Below, piece after piece: positions 26,073 to 34,287 of a stretch of 64,000 bases of DNA. The notes under the pieces were generated by a model. That model ran no database searches, had not been told where the DNA came from, and saw nothing but the letters and a program-made list of their open reading frames with translations. Made by a program: the position numbers and the translations under genes. Source of the stretch: Actinomadura macrotermitis (GTDB lineage: Bacteria; Actinomycetota; Actinomycetes; Streptosporangiales; Streptosporangiaceae); NCBI RefSeq assembly GCF_009604375.1, contig NZ_WEGH01000005.1:186001-250000 (forward strand). The letters run 5' to 3'. Position 1 is the stretch's first letter; each line of letters starts with the position of its first letter.

Positions 26073-27137
26073 ATGAGTCTTCTCGAGGTGACCGATCTGC
26101 GGGTCTCCTTCCGTACCGCCGACGGTGTGGTGCGGGCCGTGCGCGGGGTGTCGTTCTCGGTGGACGCGGGCCGTACGCTCGGCATCGTCGGCGAGTCGGG
26201 CTCGGGCAAGAGCGTCAGTACGCAGACGCTGATGGGCCTCACCCCCGGTGCGCAGGTGTCGGGTGAGGCGTGGTTCGACGGGCAGGACCTGCTGGCGATG
26301 CCCGAGCGGCAGATGCGCAGGGTGCGGGGCGCGCAGATCGGCATGATCTTCCAGGACCCGCTGTCGAGCCTGCACCCGCTGTACAAGGTCGGCTGGCAGA
26401 TCGAAGAGATGATCAAGGCGCACGAGCCGGACATGAGCAAGGAGCAGGCGCGCAAGCGGGCGGTGGAGATGCTGGGCCTGGTCGGCATCCCGCAGCCGGA
26501 CCGGCGGGTGGACGACTACCCGCACCAGTTCTCCGGCGGCATGCGGCAGCGCGCGATGATCGCGATGGCGCTCGCGCTGAACCCCAAACTGATCATCGCG
26601 GACGAGCCCACCACGGCGCTGGACGCCACCGTGCAGATGCAGATCCTGGACCTGATGCGGCGGCTGCAGGGCGAGTTCGACACCGCGCTGATCATGATCA
26701 CGCACGACCTGGGCGTGATCGCCGACATGGCCGACGACGTGCTGGTCATGTACGGCGGCCAGGCCGTCGAGCACGCCGGCCGCCGCGACCTGTACTACCG
26801 GCCGCACCACCCCTACACGGTCGGCCTGCTGGAGTCGGTTCCGTCGGCGGCGGCAGGCCGGGGGGCGCGCCTGAAGGCCATCGCGGGCCAGCCGCCGAGC
26901 CTGATCAACCTGCCGTCCGGATGTGTGTTCCATCCGCGCTGCGAGTACGTCATGGAGCGCTGCCGCGTCGACGAGCCGCCGCTGGACGAGGTGGGCGGCG
27001 AGCCGCTGTCGCCGGGCGCCGCGCACCGCTCGGCGTGCTGGCTGCCGCACCGGATCACCGGCCTGGACGAGCAGGCCGCCCAGGCGCGCCGCCGCGCCTC
27101 CGACGAGGGCCGCTCCGTGGGCGGGGACGAGCGGTGA
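26073..27137 (+). CDS. Oligopeptide ABC transporter ATP-binding protein, DppD/OppD type (importer 1)
   Basis: 354 residues. Walker A is GESGSGKS (about 36-43), the signature FSGGMRQRAMIAMAL, Walker B LIIADEPTTALD, and the switch histidine lies in MITHDLGV. The C-terminal oligo_HPY region has the conserved GCVFHPRC and later cysteines, which in some homologues bind an iron-sulfur cluster. It pairs with the next gene product as the heterodimeric motor. The stop overlaps the next start by 4 nt. Its nucleotide sequence is nearly the same as the gene at 48000 over long stretches. Confidence 0.95.
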   Translation: MSLLEVTDLRVSFRTADGVVRAVRGVSFSVDAGRTLGIVGESGSGKSVSTQTLMGLTPGAQVSGEAWFDGQDLLAMPERQMRRVRGAQIGMIFQDPLSSLHPLYKVGWQIEEMIKAHEPDMSKEQARKRAVEMLGLVGIPQPDRRVDDYPHQFSGGMRQRAMIAMALALNPKLIIADEPTTALDATVQMQILDLMRRLQGEFDTALIMITHDLGVIADMADDVLVMYGGQAVEHAGRRDLYYRPHHPYTVGLLESVPSAAAGRGARLKAIAGQPPSLINLPSGCVFHPRCEYVMERCRVDEPPLDEVGGEPLSPGAAHRSACWLPHRITGLDEQAAQARRRASDEGRSVGGDER

Positions 27138-28279
27138 GCGAGCTGCCAGAGGGCCTGCACGCGCTGCCGGAAGGCCTGCACGCGGCGACCGCGCGGCCGG
27201 CGGAGGCCGCTCAGGACGACGTGCTGGTGTCGGCCGAGGGCGTGGTGAAGTACTTCCCGATCAAGCAGGGGATCGTCTTCAAGAAGGAGGTGGCGCGGGT
27301 CCACGCCGTGGACGGCGTCGACCTGCGGGTGCGGCGCGGCGAGACCCTCGGCATCGTGGGGGAGTCGGGGTCGGGCAAGTCGACCCTGGCGCGCTGCATC
27401 ACCGGCCTGCACCCGGTCACCTCGGGCCGGATCCTGTTCGAGGGCACCGACATCACCAAGCTGTCCAAGTCGGGCCTGAAGGCGTTCCGCCGCGATGTGC
27501 AGATGATCTTCCAGGATCCCTACGGGTCGCTGAATCCGCGGCGCCGGGTGGGGTCGATCATCGGGGATCCGTTCGCGATCCACAACATCGCCGACGGCGC
27601 CGACCGCAAGAAACGCGTCCAGGAGCTCATGGAGCTGGTCGGGCTGAATCCCGAGCATTACAACCGGTTCCCGGCCGAGTTCTCCGGCGGGCAGCGCCAG
27701 CGCATCGGCGTCGCCCGCGCCCTGGCCCTGAAGCCGAAGCTGATCGTGTGCGACGAACCGGTCTCGGCCCTGGACGTCTCCATCCAGGCCCAGGTCATCA
27801 ACCTCCTCAAAGACCTGCAAGACGAACTCGGCCTCACCTACATCTTCATCGCCCACGACCTGTCGGTCGTCCGCTATGTCAGCGACCGCGTCGGTGTCAT
27901 GTACCTCGGCAGGATCGGCGAGTCCGCCGCCGCCGAGGAACTCTACGAGCGGCCGCGGCACCCGTACTCGGCGGCGCTGTTGTCGGCGGCGTCGATCGCC
28001 GACCCCGACGAGGCCGAACGCGCCGAACGCATCGTCCTCATCGGCGACGTGCCCTCGCCGATCGACCCGCCGTCCGGCTGCCGCTTCCACCCGCGCTGCC
28101 CGAAGGCACAGGAACGCTGCGTCGCCGAGGAGCCCGCGCTGGTGGTCCGCGACGGCGACGCCGCCGACCACCTGACCGCCTGCCACTTCCCGGTCGAGCC
28201 CGGCGAGGTCCTCGCCCACGAGCACGCCGGGATCTCCCAGGTCTCCACCGAGCCCGAGCTCCCGGAGGTCGAGCAATGA
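27134..28279 (+). CDS. Oligopeptide ABC transporter ATP-binding protein, DppF/OppF type (importer 1)
   Basis: 381 residues from the GTG that overlaps the previous stop (GTGA). Walker A GESGSGKST, signature FSGGQRQRIGVARAL, Walker B LIVCDEPVSALD and AHDLSVV are complete; the C-terminal GCRFHPRCPKAQERC cysteines are present. The N-terminus carries a tandem duplication giving LPEGLHA twice. From about 27548 to 27830 the DNA is almost identical, synonymous sites included, to 49508-49790 in importer 3, which suggests gene conversion or recent duplication. The stop overlaps the permease start (ATGA). Confidence 0.95.
   Translation: MSELPEGLHALPEGLHAATARPAEAAQDDVLVSAEGVVKYFPIKQGIVFKKEVARVHAVDGVDLRVRRGETLGIVGESGSGKSTLARCITGLHPVTSGRILFEGTDITKLSKSGLKAFRRDVQMIFQDPYGSLNPRRRVGSIIGDPFAIHNIADGADRKKRVQELMELVGLNPEHYNRFPAEFSGGQRQRIGVARALALKPKLIVCDEPVSALDVSIQAQVINLLKDLQDELGLTYIFIAHDLSVVRYVSDRVGVMYLGRIGESAAAEELYERPRHPYSAALLSAASIADPDEAERAERIVLIGDVPSPIDPPSGCRFHPRCPKAQERCVAEEPALVVRDGDAADHLTACHFPVEPGEVLAHEHAGISQVSTEPELPEVEQ
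27143..27184 (+). repeat. 21-bp tandem duplication inside the DppF-type gene
   Basis: Two consecutive 21-bp units (27143-27163 and 27164-27184) differ at two positions and encode LPEGLHA twice. The orthologous gene of importer 3 lacks this segment. Confidence 0.8.
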
Positions 28280-29241
28280 GCAGCTTCACCGAGCTGGACT
28301 CCGAGATCGTCCCGGTCGACGCCGAACCGCGGCGAGTGCAGGGCCGCACGCCCTGGCAGCTGGCCTGGACCCGGTTCCGGCGGGACAGGCTGGCGGTGGC
28401 GTCGCTGGTGGTGCTGGCGCTGATGGTCGTCTTCGCGGCGCTGGCGCCGCTCTGGGCGCACTGGACCGGGCACCCCTACGACGCGACGTTCCCCAAGACC
28501 GCGCTGGACCCGAGCGGGCAGCCGGTCGGCCCCGGCCGGCACTTCTGGCTCGGCGCCGACCAGCTCGGCCGCGACGTGCTGGTGCGCGCCGCCTACGGGG
28601 CGCGGATCTCCCTGGTGGTCGGCGTCGCGGCGGCGGTGCTGGCCTCGGTCATCGGGGTGGCGGTCGGCGTGCTCGCCGGGTTCGTCGGCGGGGTGCTGGA
28701 CACCGTGCTGGCCCGGATGATGGACATCACGCTGGCGCTGCCCTACCTGCTCGTGGCGATCATGCTGGCGACCACCTTCCAGCTCACCTCGGTCGCCGCG
28801 AGCGTGTCGCTGACCATCGTGGTCATCGCGTTCTTCTCCTTCGCCGCCTTCGGCCGCATCATCCGCGGCCAGGTGCTGTCGCTGCGCGAGAAGGAGTTCA
28901 TCGAGGCGGCCCGCTCCCTGGGCGCCGGCAACCTGCGGATCATGGCGGTGGACGTGCTGCCGAACCTGATGGCGCAGGTCACCGTGCTGACCTCGCTGCT
29001 GATCCCGACCTCGATCGTGTTCGAGGCCACCCTGTCGTTCCTCGGCGTCGGAGTCCGGCTGCCGATGCCGAGCTGGGGCTCCATGCTCGGCGAGGGCAGC
29101 GACGTGTTCCAGACCGCGTGGTGGCTGCTCGCCGTGCCCGCGTTCCTGCTGCTGCTGACCACCCTGTCGTTCAACCTGCTCGGCGACGGGATCCGGGACG
29201 CCCTCGATCCGCGCGGCGACCGGCACTCCGGGAAGAAGTGA
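28276..29241 (+). CDS. Oligopeptide ABC transporter permease, DppC/OppC type (importer 1)
   Basis: 321 residues: a cytoplasmic N-terminal segment with RTPWQLAWTRFRRDRLA, a first helix, the family block HFWLGADQLGRDVLVRAAYG, and five further helices. The coupling loop with the EAA-type motif reads EFIEAARSLGAGNLRIM. It forms half of the membrane channel with the DppB-type protein. The ATG overlaps the previous stop by 4 nt; the next gene starts 7 nt after its stop. Confidence 0.94.
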   Translation: MSSFTELDSEIVPVDAEPRRVQGRTPWQLAWTRFRRDRLAVASLVVLALMVVFAALAPLWAHWTGHPYDATFPKTALDPSGQPVGPGRHFWLGADQLGRDVLVRAAYGARISLVVGVAAAVLASVIGVAVGVLAGFVGGVLDTVLARMMDITLALPYLLVAIMLATTFQLTSVAASVSLTIVVIAFFSFAAFGRIIRGQVLSLREKEFIEAARSLGAGNLRIMAVDVLPNLMAQVTVLTSLLIPTSIVFEATLSFLGVGVRLPMPSWGSMLGEGSDVFQTAWWLLAVPAFLLLLTTLSFNLLGDGIRDALDPRGDRHSGKK

Positions 29242-29248
29242 TCACGCC

Positions 29249-30193
<945 letters not shown>

Positions 30194-30214
30194 CCCCGCC
30201 CGATGATCTCGGCG

Positions 30215-30243
30215 TTATCGCACATGCCGGACATGGATAAGCT
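30215..30243 (+). promoter_or_regulatory. mshC promoter, leaderless geometry
   Basis: TTATCG (30215-30220), 17-bp spacer, TAAGCT (30238-30243), then 6 nt to the ATG at 30250, and no ribosome site. The start point would be at or next to the ATG. Confidence 0.55.
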
Positions 30244-30249
30244 CTGCTC

Positions 30250-31479
30250 ATGCGATCGTGGCCCGTTCCGAACGTCCCTGGCCTGACCACCGCGGGGCTG
30301 CCCGCGGCGGACCGGCCGCTCAGCCTGCACGACACCGCGACGGGCGGGACGCGGCCCACGGCGCCGGGCGAGACCGCCCGGATGTACGTCTGCGGGATCA
30401 CCCCCTACGACGCCACCCACCTCGGCCACGCCAACACCTACCTGGCGTTCGACCTGGTGAACCGGGTGTGGCGCGACCTCGGCCACACCGTGCACTACGT
30501 GCAGAACGCCACCGACGTCGATGACCCGCTGCTGGAGCGCGCCGCGCAGACCGGCGTGGACTGGCGCGAGCTGGCCGACCGGGAGATCGAGCTGTTCCGC
30601 GAGGACATGACGGCGCTGCGGGTCCTGCCGCCCGACCAGTACGTCGGCGCCGTCGAGGCGATCCCGCTGATCATCGAGATGATCGAGAAGCTGCGCGCCA
30701 AGGACGCGACCTACCGGGTGGACGGCGACGTCTACTTCCCCGTCGCCGCCGACCCCGGCTTCGGCGCGGTGAGCGGCCTGGACCGGGCGGCGATGCTGCC
30801 GCTGTTCGCCGAGCGCGGCGGCGACCCGGACCGGCCCGGCAAGCGCGACCCGCTGGACGCCCTGCTCTGGATGGCGCAGCGCCCCGGCGAGCCCGGCTGG
30901 GACTCGCCGTTCGGCACCGGCCGCCCCGGCTGGCACGTGGAGTGCTCGGCGATCTCGGTGCGCGAGCTCGGCATGTCCTTCGACGTGGAGGGCGGCGGCT
31001 CGGACCTGGCGTTCCCGCACCACGAGATGGGCGCCTCGCACGCCCAGGTCGCCACCGGCGAGCGCCCGCACGCCAAGGCCTACGTGCACGCGGGCATGGT
31101 CGGCCTGGACGGCGAGAAGATGTCCAAATCGCGCGGCAACCTGGTGTTCGTGTCCCGGCTGCGCCGCGGCGGCGCCGACCCGATGGCGATCCGGCTGGCG
31201 CTGCTGGCCCACCACTACCGCGCCGACTGGGAGTGGACCGCCGCCGACCTGGACGCCGCGTCCGCCCGGCTGGAGCGCTGGCGCGCCGCCGCCGCGCGCC
31301 CGGCGGCCCCGGCGGCCGCGCCCCTGCTGGCCACGGTGCGCGAGCACCTGGCGGACGACCTGGACGCCCCGGCCGCGCTCGCCGCGATCGACGCCTGGGC
31401 CGCCGCCGAGGGCACCGACGAGGCCGCCCCCGCCCAGGTCGCCGCGATCACCGACGCCCTGCTCGGCGTGGCGCTGTAA
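30250..31479 (+). CDS. mshC: Cysteine:GlcN-Ins ligase MshC of mycothiol synthesis
   Basis: 409 residues, the family length. MshC ligates cysteine to glucosaminyl-inositol using ATP, the third committed step of mycothiol synthesis. It derives from cysteinyl-tRNA synthetase: Cys48 in VCGITPYDATHLGHA begins the HIGH-type site (THLGH, 56-60), and KMSKS is at 290-294. The tRNA-binding end is short, separating it from CysS. In many actinobacteria it lies next to the SCO1664-like gene; here a peptide transporter intervenes. The mRNA looks leaderless. Confidence 0.95.
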   Translation: MRSWPVPNVPGLTTAGLPAADRPLSLHDTATGGTRPTAPGETARMYVCGITPYDATHLGHANTYLAFDLVNRVWRDLGHTVHYVQNATDVDDPLLERAAQTGVDWRELADREIELFREDMTALRVLPPDQYVGAVEAIPLIIEMIEKLRAKDATYRVDGDVYFPVAADPGFGAVSGLDRAAMLPLFAERGGDPDRPGKRDPLDALLWMAQRPGEPGWDSPFGTGRPGWHVECSAISVRELGMSFDVEGGGSDLAFPHHEMGASHAQVATGERPHAKAYVHAGMVGLDGEKMSKSRGNLVFVSRLRRGGADPMAIRLALLAHHYRADWEWTAADLDAASARLERWRAAAARPAAPAAAPLLATVREHLADDLDAPAALAAIDAWAAAEGTDEAAPAQVAAITDALLGVAL

Positions 31480-31485
31480 CCCCGC

Positions 31486-32310
31486 TCACCCGGATCGGGC
31501 GGCGGCGTGCCTGCGCGCCCGCCGCTCGATCCGCCGGCGCGTCCGCCACAGCATCAGCGGGACGCCCGCGCGGCGCAGCCGCCCGGGCACCAGCCGGTAT
31601 CCGAACGCGCCGAGCCGGAGCAGCAGCCACAGCACCCGCTCGCGGCGCGGCCCCCACGGCAGCCCGTACTGGTCGCGGACGCGCGGCGGCAGCAGCCCGG
31701 CGGTGACGAACCGGTTGAACCAGAGCGCGGGCCCGAGCAGCCGCAGCCTGCGCGACCACAGCACCGCCCGGGCGACGTCCCGGCCGGTGCCGGTGACCTC
31801 CAGCGAGCCGGTCATGTCGTCCATGTAGCGGCGGAACGAGGCCAGGTCGGCCGGCTGGGCGCCCGGCGGGCAGCCGAGCACGTCGGCGACGAACCGGGCC
31901 TGGTCGACGTAGCGCGCGGCCAGGTCGCCGCTCGGCGACCGCAGGATCTCCTCGTAGACGAACAGGGCGGCGTCGATCAGCGTGGCGTTCACCCAGACCT
32001 GCAGGTCGGGGTCGTTGCCGCTGTAGCCGGGCCCGGTGATCCGCTCGTGCATCCGGCGGATCGCGCGCCCGGTCCGCCACGCCTCCTCCTCGGTGCCGAA
32101 CGCCACGATGGTGAGGAAGTCCAGGGTGCCGAAGAGCCGGTCCAGGGGCCGGTTCCGCAGGTCGCTGTGGTCGGCCACGCCCTGCGCGATCCTGGGGTGG
32201 GCGACCTGCAGGAGCAGCGCCCGCCCGGCCGCCAGCATGACGGCGGGCTCGGCGGCCACCAGCCGCAGGACGGTCCGGTCCCGCTCGGGAACGACAGCGC
32301 TCACGGGCAT
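31486..32310 (-). CDS. Oxygenase MpaB-like (DUF2236) protein
   Basis: 274 residues. The block QVAHPRIAQGVADHSDLR and the following PLDRLFGTLDFLT, TGPGYSGNDPDLQVWVNATL are those of the DUF2236 family, which includes the heme-dependent latex-clearing protein and fungal MpaB. The histidine and arginine of that family are present. Actual substrate unknown. A highly basic C-terminus (RRRIERRARRH) is notable. It is convergent with mshC, only 6 bp apart. Confidence 0.86.
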   Translation of the reverse strand: MPVSAVVPERDRTVLRLVAAEPAVMLAAGRALLLQVAHPRIAQGVADHSDLRNRPLDRLFGTLDFLTIVAFGTEEEAWRTGRAIRRMHERITGPGYSGNDPDLQVWVNATLIDAALFVYEEILRSPSGDLAARYVDQARFVADVLGCPPGAQPADLASFRRYMDDMTGSLEVTGTGRDVARAVLWSRRLRLLGPALWFNRFVTAGLLPPRVRDQYGLPWGPRRERVLWLLLRLGAFGYRLVPGRLRRAGVPLMLWRTRRRIERRARRHAAARSG

Positions 32311-32382
32311 CCCTCCGCCGCCACCCTACCTATTGGCGCCCCGCCAACGAGAGCACCGGCCGCCCGCCCCGGCCGTGACGGA

Positions 32383-32413
32383 TTGCGATCGACCGCACAC
32401 GGGCAGGTATATC
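32383..32413 (+). promoter_or_regulatory. Candidate promoter of the 37-residue ORF
   Basis: TTGCGA (32383-32388) and TATATC (32408-32413) with a 19-bp spacer. A short inverted repeat ATCAC-N6-GTGAT follows at about 32411-32426. Confidence 0.4.
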
Positions 32414-32444
32414 ACCACGAAGTGATCACGAGGATGGGACCACG

Positions 32445-32558
32445 ATGATCCTGGAACTGCTGGTGGTGATGGTGCCCGGCGTGCTGCTGGCGCTGTGGGT
32501 CCTGGCCTGGATCCGCACTTCCGAAGGCCCCGACCGCCAAGACCGCGGACCCCGGTGA
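32445..32558 (+). CDS. Small single-helix membrane protein (37 residues)
   Basis: An ATG at 32445 opens a 37-codon frame ending at TGA 32558. The first two thirds are a hydrophobic helix (LLVVMVPGVLLALWVLAW), the rest polar and charged (RTSEGPDRQDRG). GAGGATGGGA lies upstream and a plausible promoter about 35 bp before it. The compact design (one helix plus short charged tail) is typical of real small membrane proteins. No family recognised; homologues would settle it. Confidence 0.5.
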   Translation: MILELLVVMVPGVLLALWVLAWIRTSEGPDRQDRGPR

Positions 32559-32632
32559 CGAACGGCCCCGGCCACCTTGATCCCGTCAAGACTCCGGGTC
32601 CGCGGTCAGGGGACGCGGGGCCGCCCCCGCGA

Positions 32633-33472
32633 TCACCCGTCCCGGCGGCGCAGATAGCGCTCGAACTCCCGGGCGATGGCGTCGCCGCTCGCCTCCGGCA
32701 GTTCGGTCGCGTCCTTCTGCTCCTCCAGCGTGCGCACGTACTCGGCGACCTCGGAGTCCTCCTCGGCCAGCTCGTTCACGCCGTGCTCCCAGGCGCGGGC
32801 CTCCTCGGGCAGCTCGCCGAGCGGGACGGTGAGGTCCAGGATGTCCTCGATGCGGCGGACCAGCGCGAGGGTGGCCTTGGGGGAGGGCGGCTGGGCGACG
32901 TAGTGCGGGACGGCGGCCCACAGCGACACCGTGGACAGCCCGGCCTTGGCGCAGGAGTCCTGCAGCACGCCGAGGATGCCGGTGGGGCCCTCGTAGCGGG
33001 TCGGCTCCAGGTTCAAGGTGGTGACCAGGCCGGTCTCGGAGGCGGCGCCGGTGACCGGGACGGGCCGGGTGTGCGGCGCGTCGGCGAGCAGCGCGCCGAG
33101 CAGCACCACCTCGCGCACACCGAGCTCCAGCGCCATGCCGACCAGCTCGCGGCAGAACGAGCGCCAGCGCATGTTGGGCTCGATGCCGTGCACCAGCACC
33201 AGGTCGCGGCCGGAGGGCAGCCGGGCGAGGGAGACCCGGGTGGTCGGCCACACGATGCCGCGGCTCTCCCCGTCGACCAGCTCGACGACCGGGCGGGTCA
33301 CCTGGAAGTCGTAGTAGTCGTCGGGGTCCAGTTCGGCGACGGGCTCGGCGTCCCAGGTCGCGGCCAGATGCCTGATCACCCCGCTGGCGGCCTCGCCGGC
33401 GTCGTTCCACCCCTCAAAGGCGGCCACCAGCACCGGATCGACCAGCTCCGGCACGCTCTCGAGCTCGACCAC
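32633..33472 (-). CDS. PAC2 family protein
   Basis: 279 residues from the GTG at 33472, preferred because AAGGAGG stands 6 nt before it; a GTG 36 nt further upstream has no ribosome site. PAC2 blocks: VAAFEGWNDAGEAAS, YYDFQVTRPVVEL, VHGIEPNMRWRSF and the ACAKAGL-type CAKAGLSTVSLWAAVPHYVA. The family is related to proteasome assembly chaperone 2 and is regularly found near mycothiol and proteasome genes of actinobacteria; the function is unproven. The C-terminus is a long acidic helix that ends in RRRDG. Confidence 0.92.
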   Translation of the reverse strand: MVELESVPELVDPVLVAAFEGWNDAGEAASGVIRHLAATWDAEPVAELDPDDYYDFQVTRPVVELVDGESRGIVWPTTRVSLARLPSGRDLVLVHGIEPNMRWRSFCRELVGMALELGVREVVLLGALLADAPHTRPVPVTGAASETGLVTTLNLEPTRYEGPTGILGVLQDSCAKAGLSTVSLWAAVPHYVAQPPSPKATLALVRRIEDILDLTVPLGELPEEARAWEHGVNELAEEDSEVAEYVRTLEEQKDATELPEASGDAIAREFERYLRRRDG

Positions 33473-33648
33473 GCGCTGCCTCCTTCCAGACGCCGGATAC
33501 AGCGTCACCGCGGGGGGCGGGCATTCCCGGGCGGGGCCCGCTCATGATCGGTGCCGTTCAGCCTACGTCCTGGGAAAGGCCTACCCCGCCGCCGCGCCGC
33601 GCAGTCCTGCCCGGGCCGCCGCCGCGCGGGCGGGGGCGGCCCGGCCGG

Positions 33649-34107
33649 TCACTTGCCGTCGGTGGTGTGCACGATCAGCACGTCGCCGGGCGAGCGGTGC
33701 GACAGGTTGGCCGGGACCGAGCCGAGCAGCCGGCCGGCCAGGCTGTTCAGGCCGCGGTTGCCGACCACGACCAGCTCGGCGCCGCGGTCCTTGGCCAGCT
33801 TGGAGATCACGTCGACGGGGTCGCCCTCGACCGCGATCTCCTCGATGTCCTTGGCGCCCGCCGCGACCGCCCGCTCGCGGGCCGCGCGCAGCGCGTCCTC
33901 GGCCGGGGTGGAGCCCTGCACCTTGTAGGCCAGGTCGCCGAGCCGGTCGGCGGCGCTCAGCCGCTCGCGGGCGGGCATCTTGTGATAGGCGGAGGCGAGC
34001 AGCAGCGTGGCGCCGGTGGCGGCGGCAAGCTGGGCGGCCCTGTCGACCGCGCGGAACGAGGTGTCCGAGCCGTCGGTGCCGACGAGAATGGTGCGGTACG
34101 CGCTCAT
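33649..34107 (-). CDS. Universal stress protein, UspA family
   Basis: 152 residues, one Usp domain. The start ILVGTDGSDTS and the nucleotide-binding block GNRGLNSLAGRLLGSVPANL (G-2x-G-9x-G-S/N) indicate the ATP-binding subclass. AAGGAG is 5-6 nt before the ATG. Such proteins accumulate under starvation or low oxygen; nothing specific is visible except an imperfect palindrome (ATCGGTC/GACCTAT, about 34143-34160) in the upstream region shared with metH. A GC-rich hairpin follows its stop. Confidence 0.92.
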   Translation of the reverse strand: MSAYRTILVGTDGSDTSFRAVDRAAQLAAATGATLLLASAYHKMPARERLSAADRLGDLAYKVQGSTPAEDALRAARERAVAAGAKDIEEIAVEGDPVDVISKLAKDRGAELVVVGNRGLNSLAGRLLGSVPANLSHRSPGDVLIVHTTDGK

Positions 34108-34230
34108 GCCGCTCCTTACCGGGGAGTAGTTGGGGGAACGCTATCGGTCCGGCGACCTATCCGTCACCGTTCTGGACGCACGTCAACCCGGCCGGGACAG
34201 TGAAGTGGATCTCGGTCCGCTGATAAGGGG

Positions 34231-34247
34231 CGTCCGCTATGCGGACG
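34231..34247. promoter_or_regulatory. Inverted repeat upstream of metH
   Basis: CGTCCGC-TAT-GCGGACG, a perfect 7-bp repeat with a 3-nt centre, 40 bp before the metH start and at about -40 of the predicted promoter. It could be an operator or a hairpin. Confidence 0.4.
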
Positions 34248-34273
34248 TTCCTGCCCGACTCCGGGACGCCCGA

Positions 34274-34279
34274 TAAGCT
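34274..34279 (+). promoter_or_regulatory. -10 hexamer TAAGCT, leaderless metH
   Basis: The same hexamer as before mshC, 8 nt before the ATG at 34288, with no ribosome site. Confidence 0.5.
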
Positions 34280-34287
34280 GTGGCACC

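Noticed and set aside
34108..34287. Cobalamin or S-adenosyl riboswitch before metH
   Set aside because: No conserved core could be traced and the promoter geometry predicts a leaderless mRNA.
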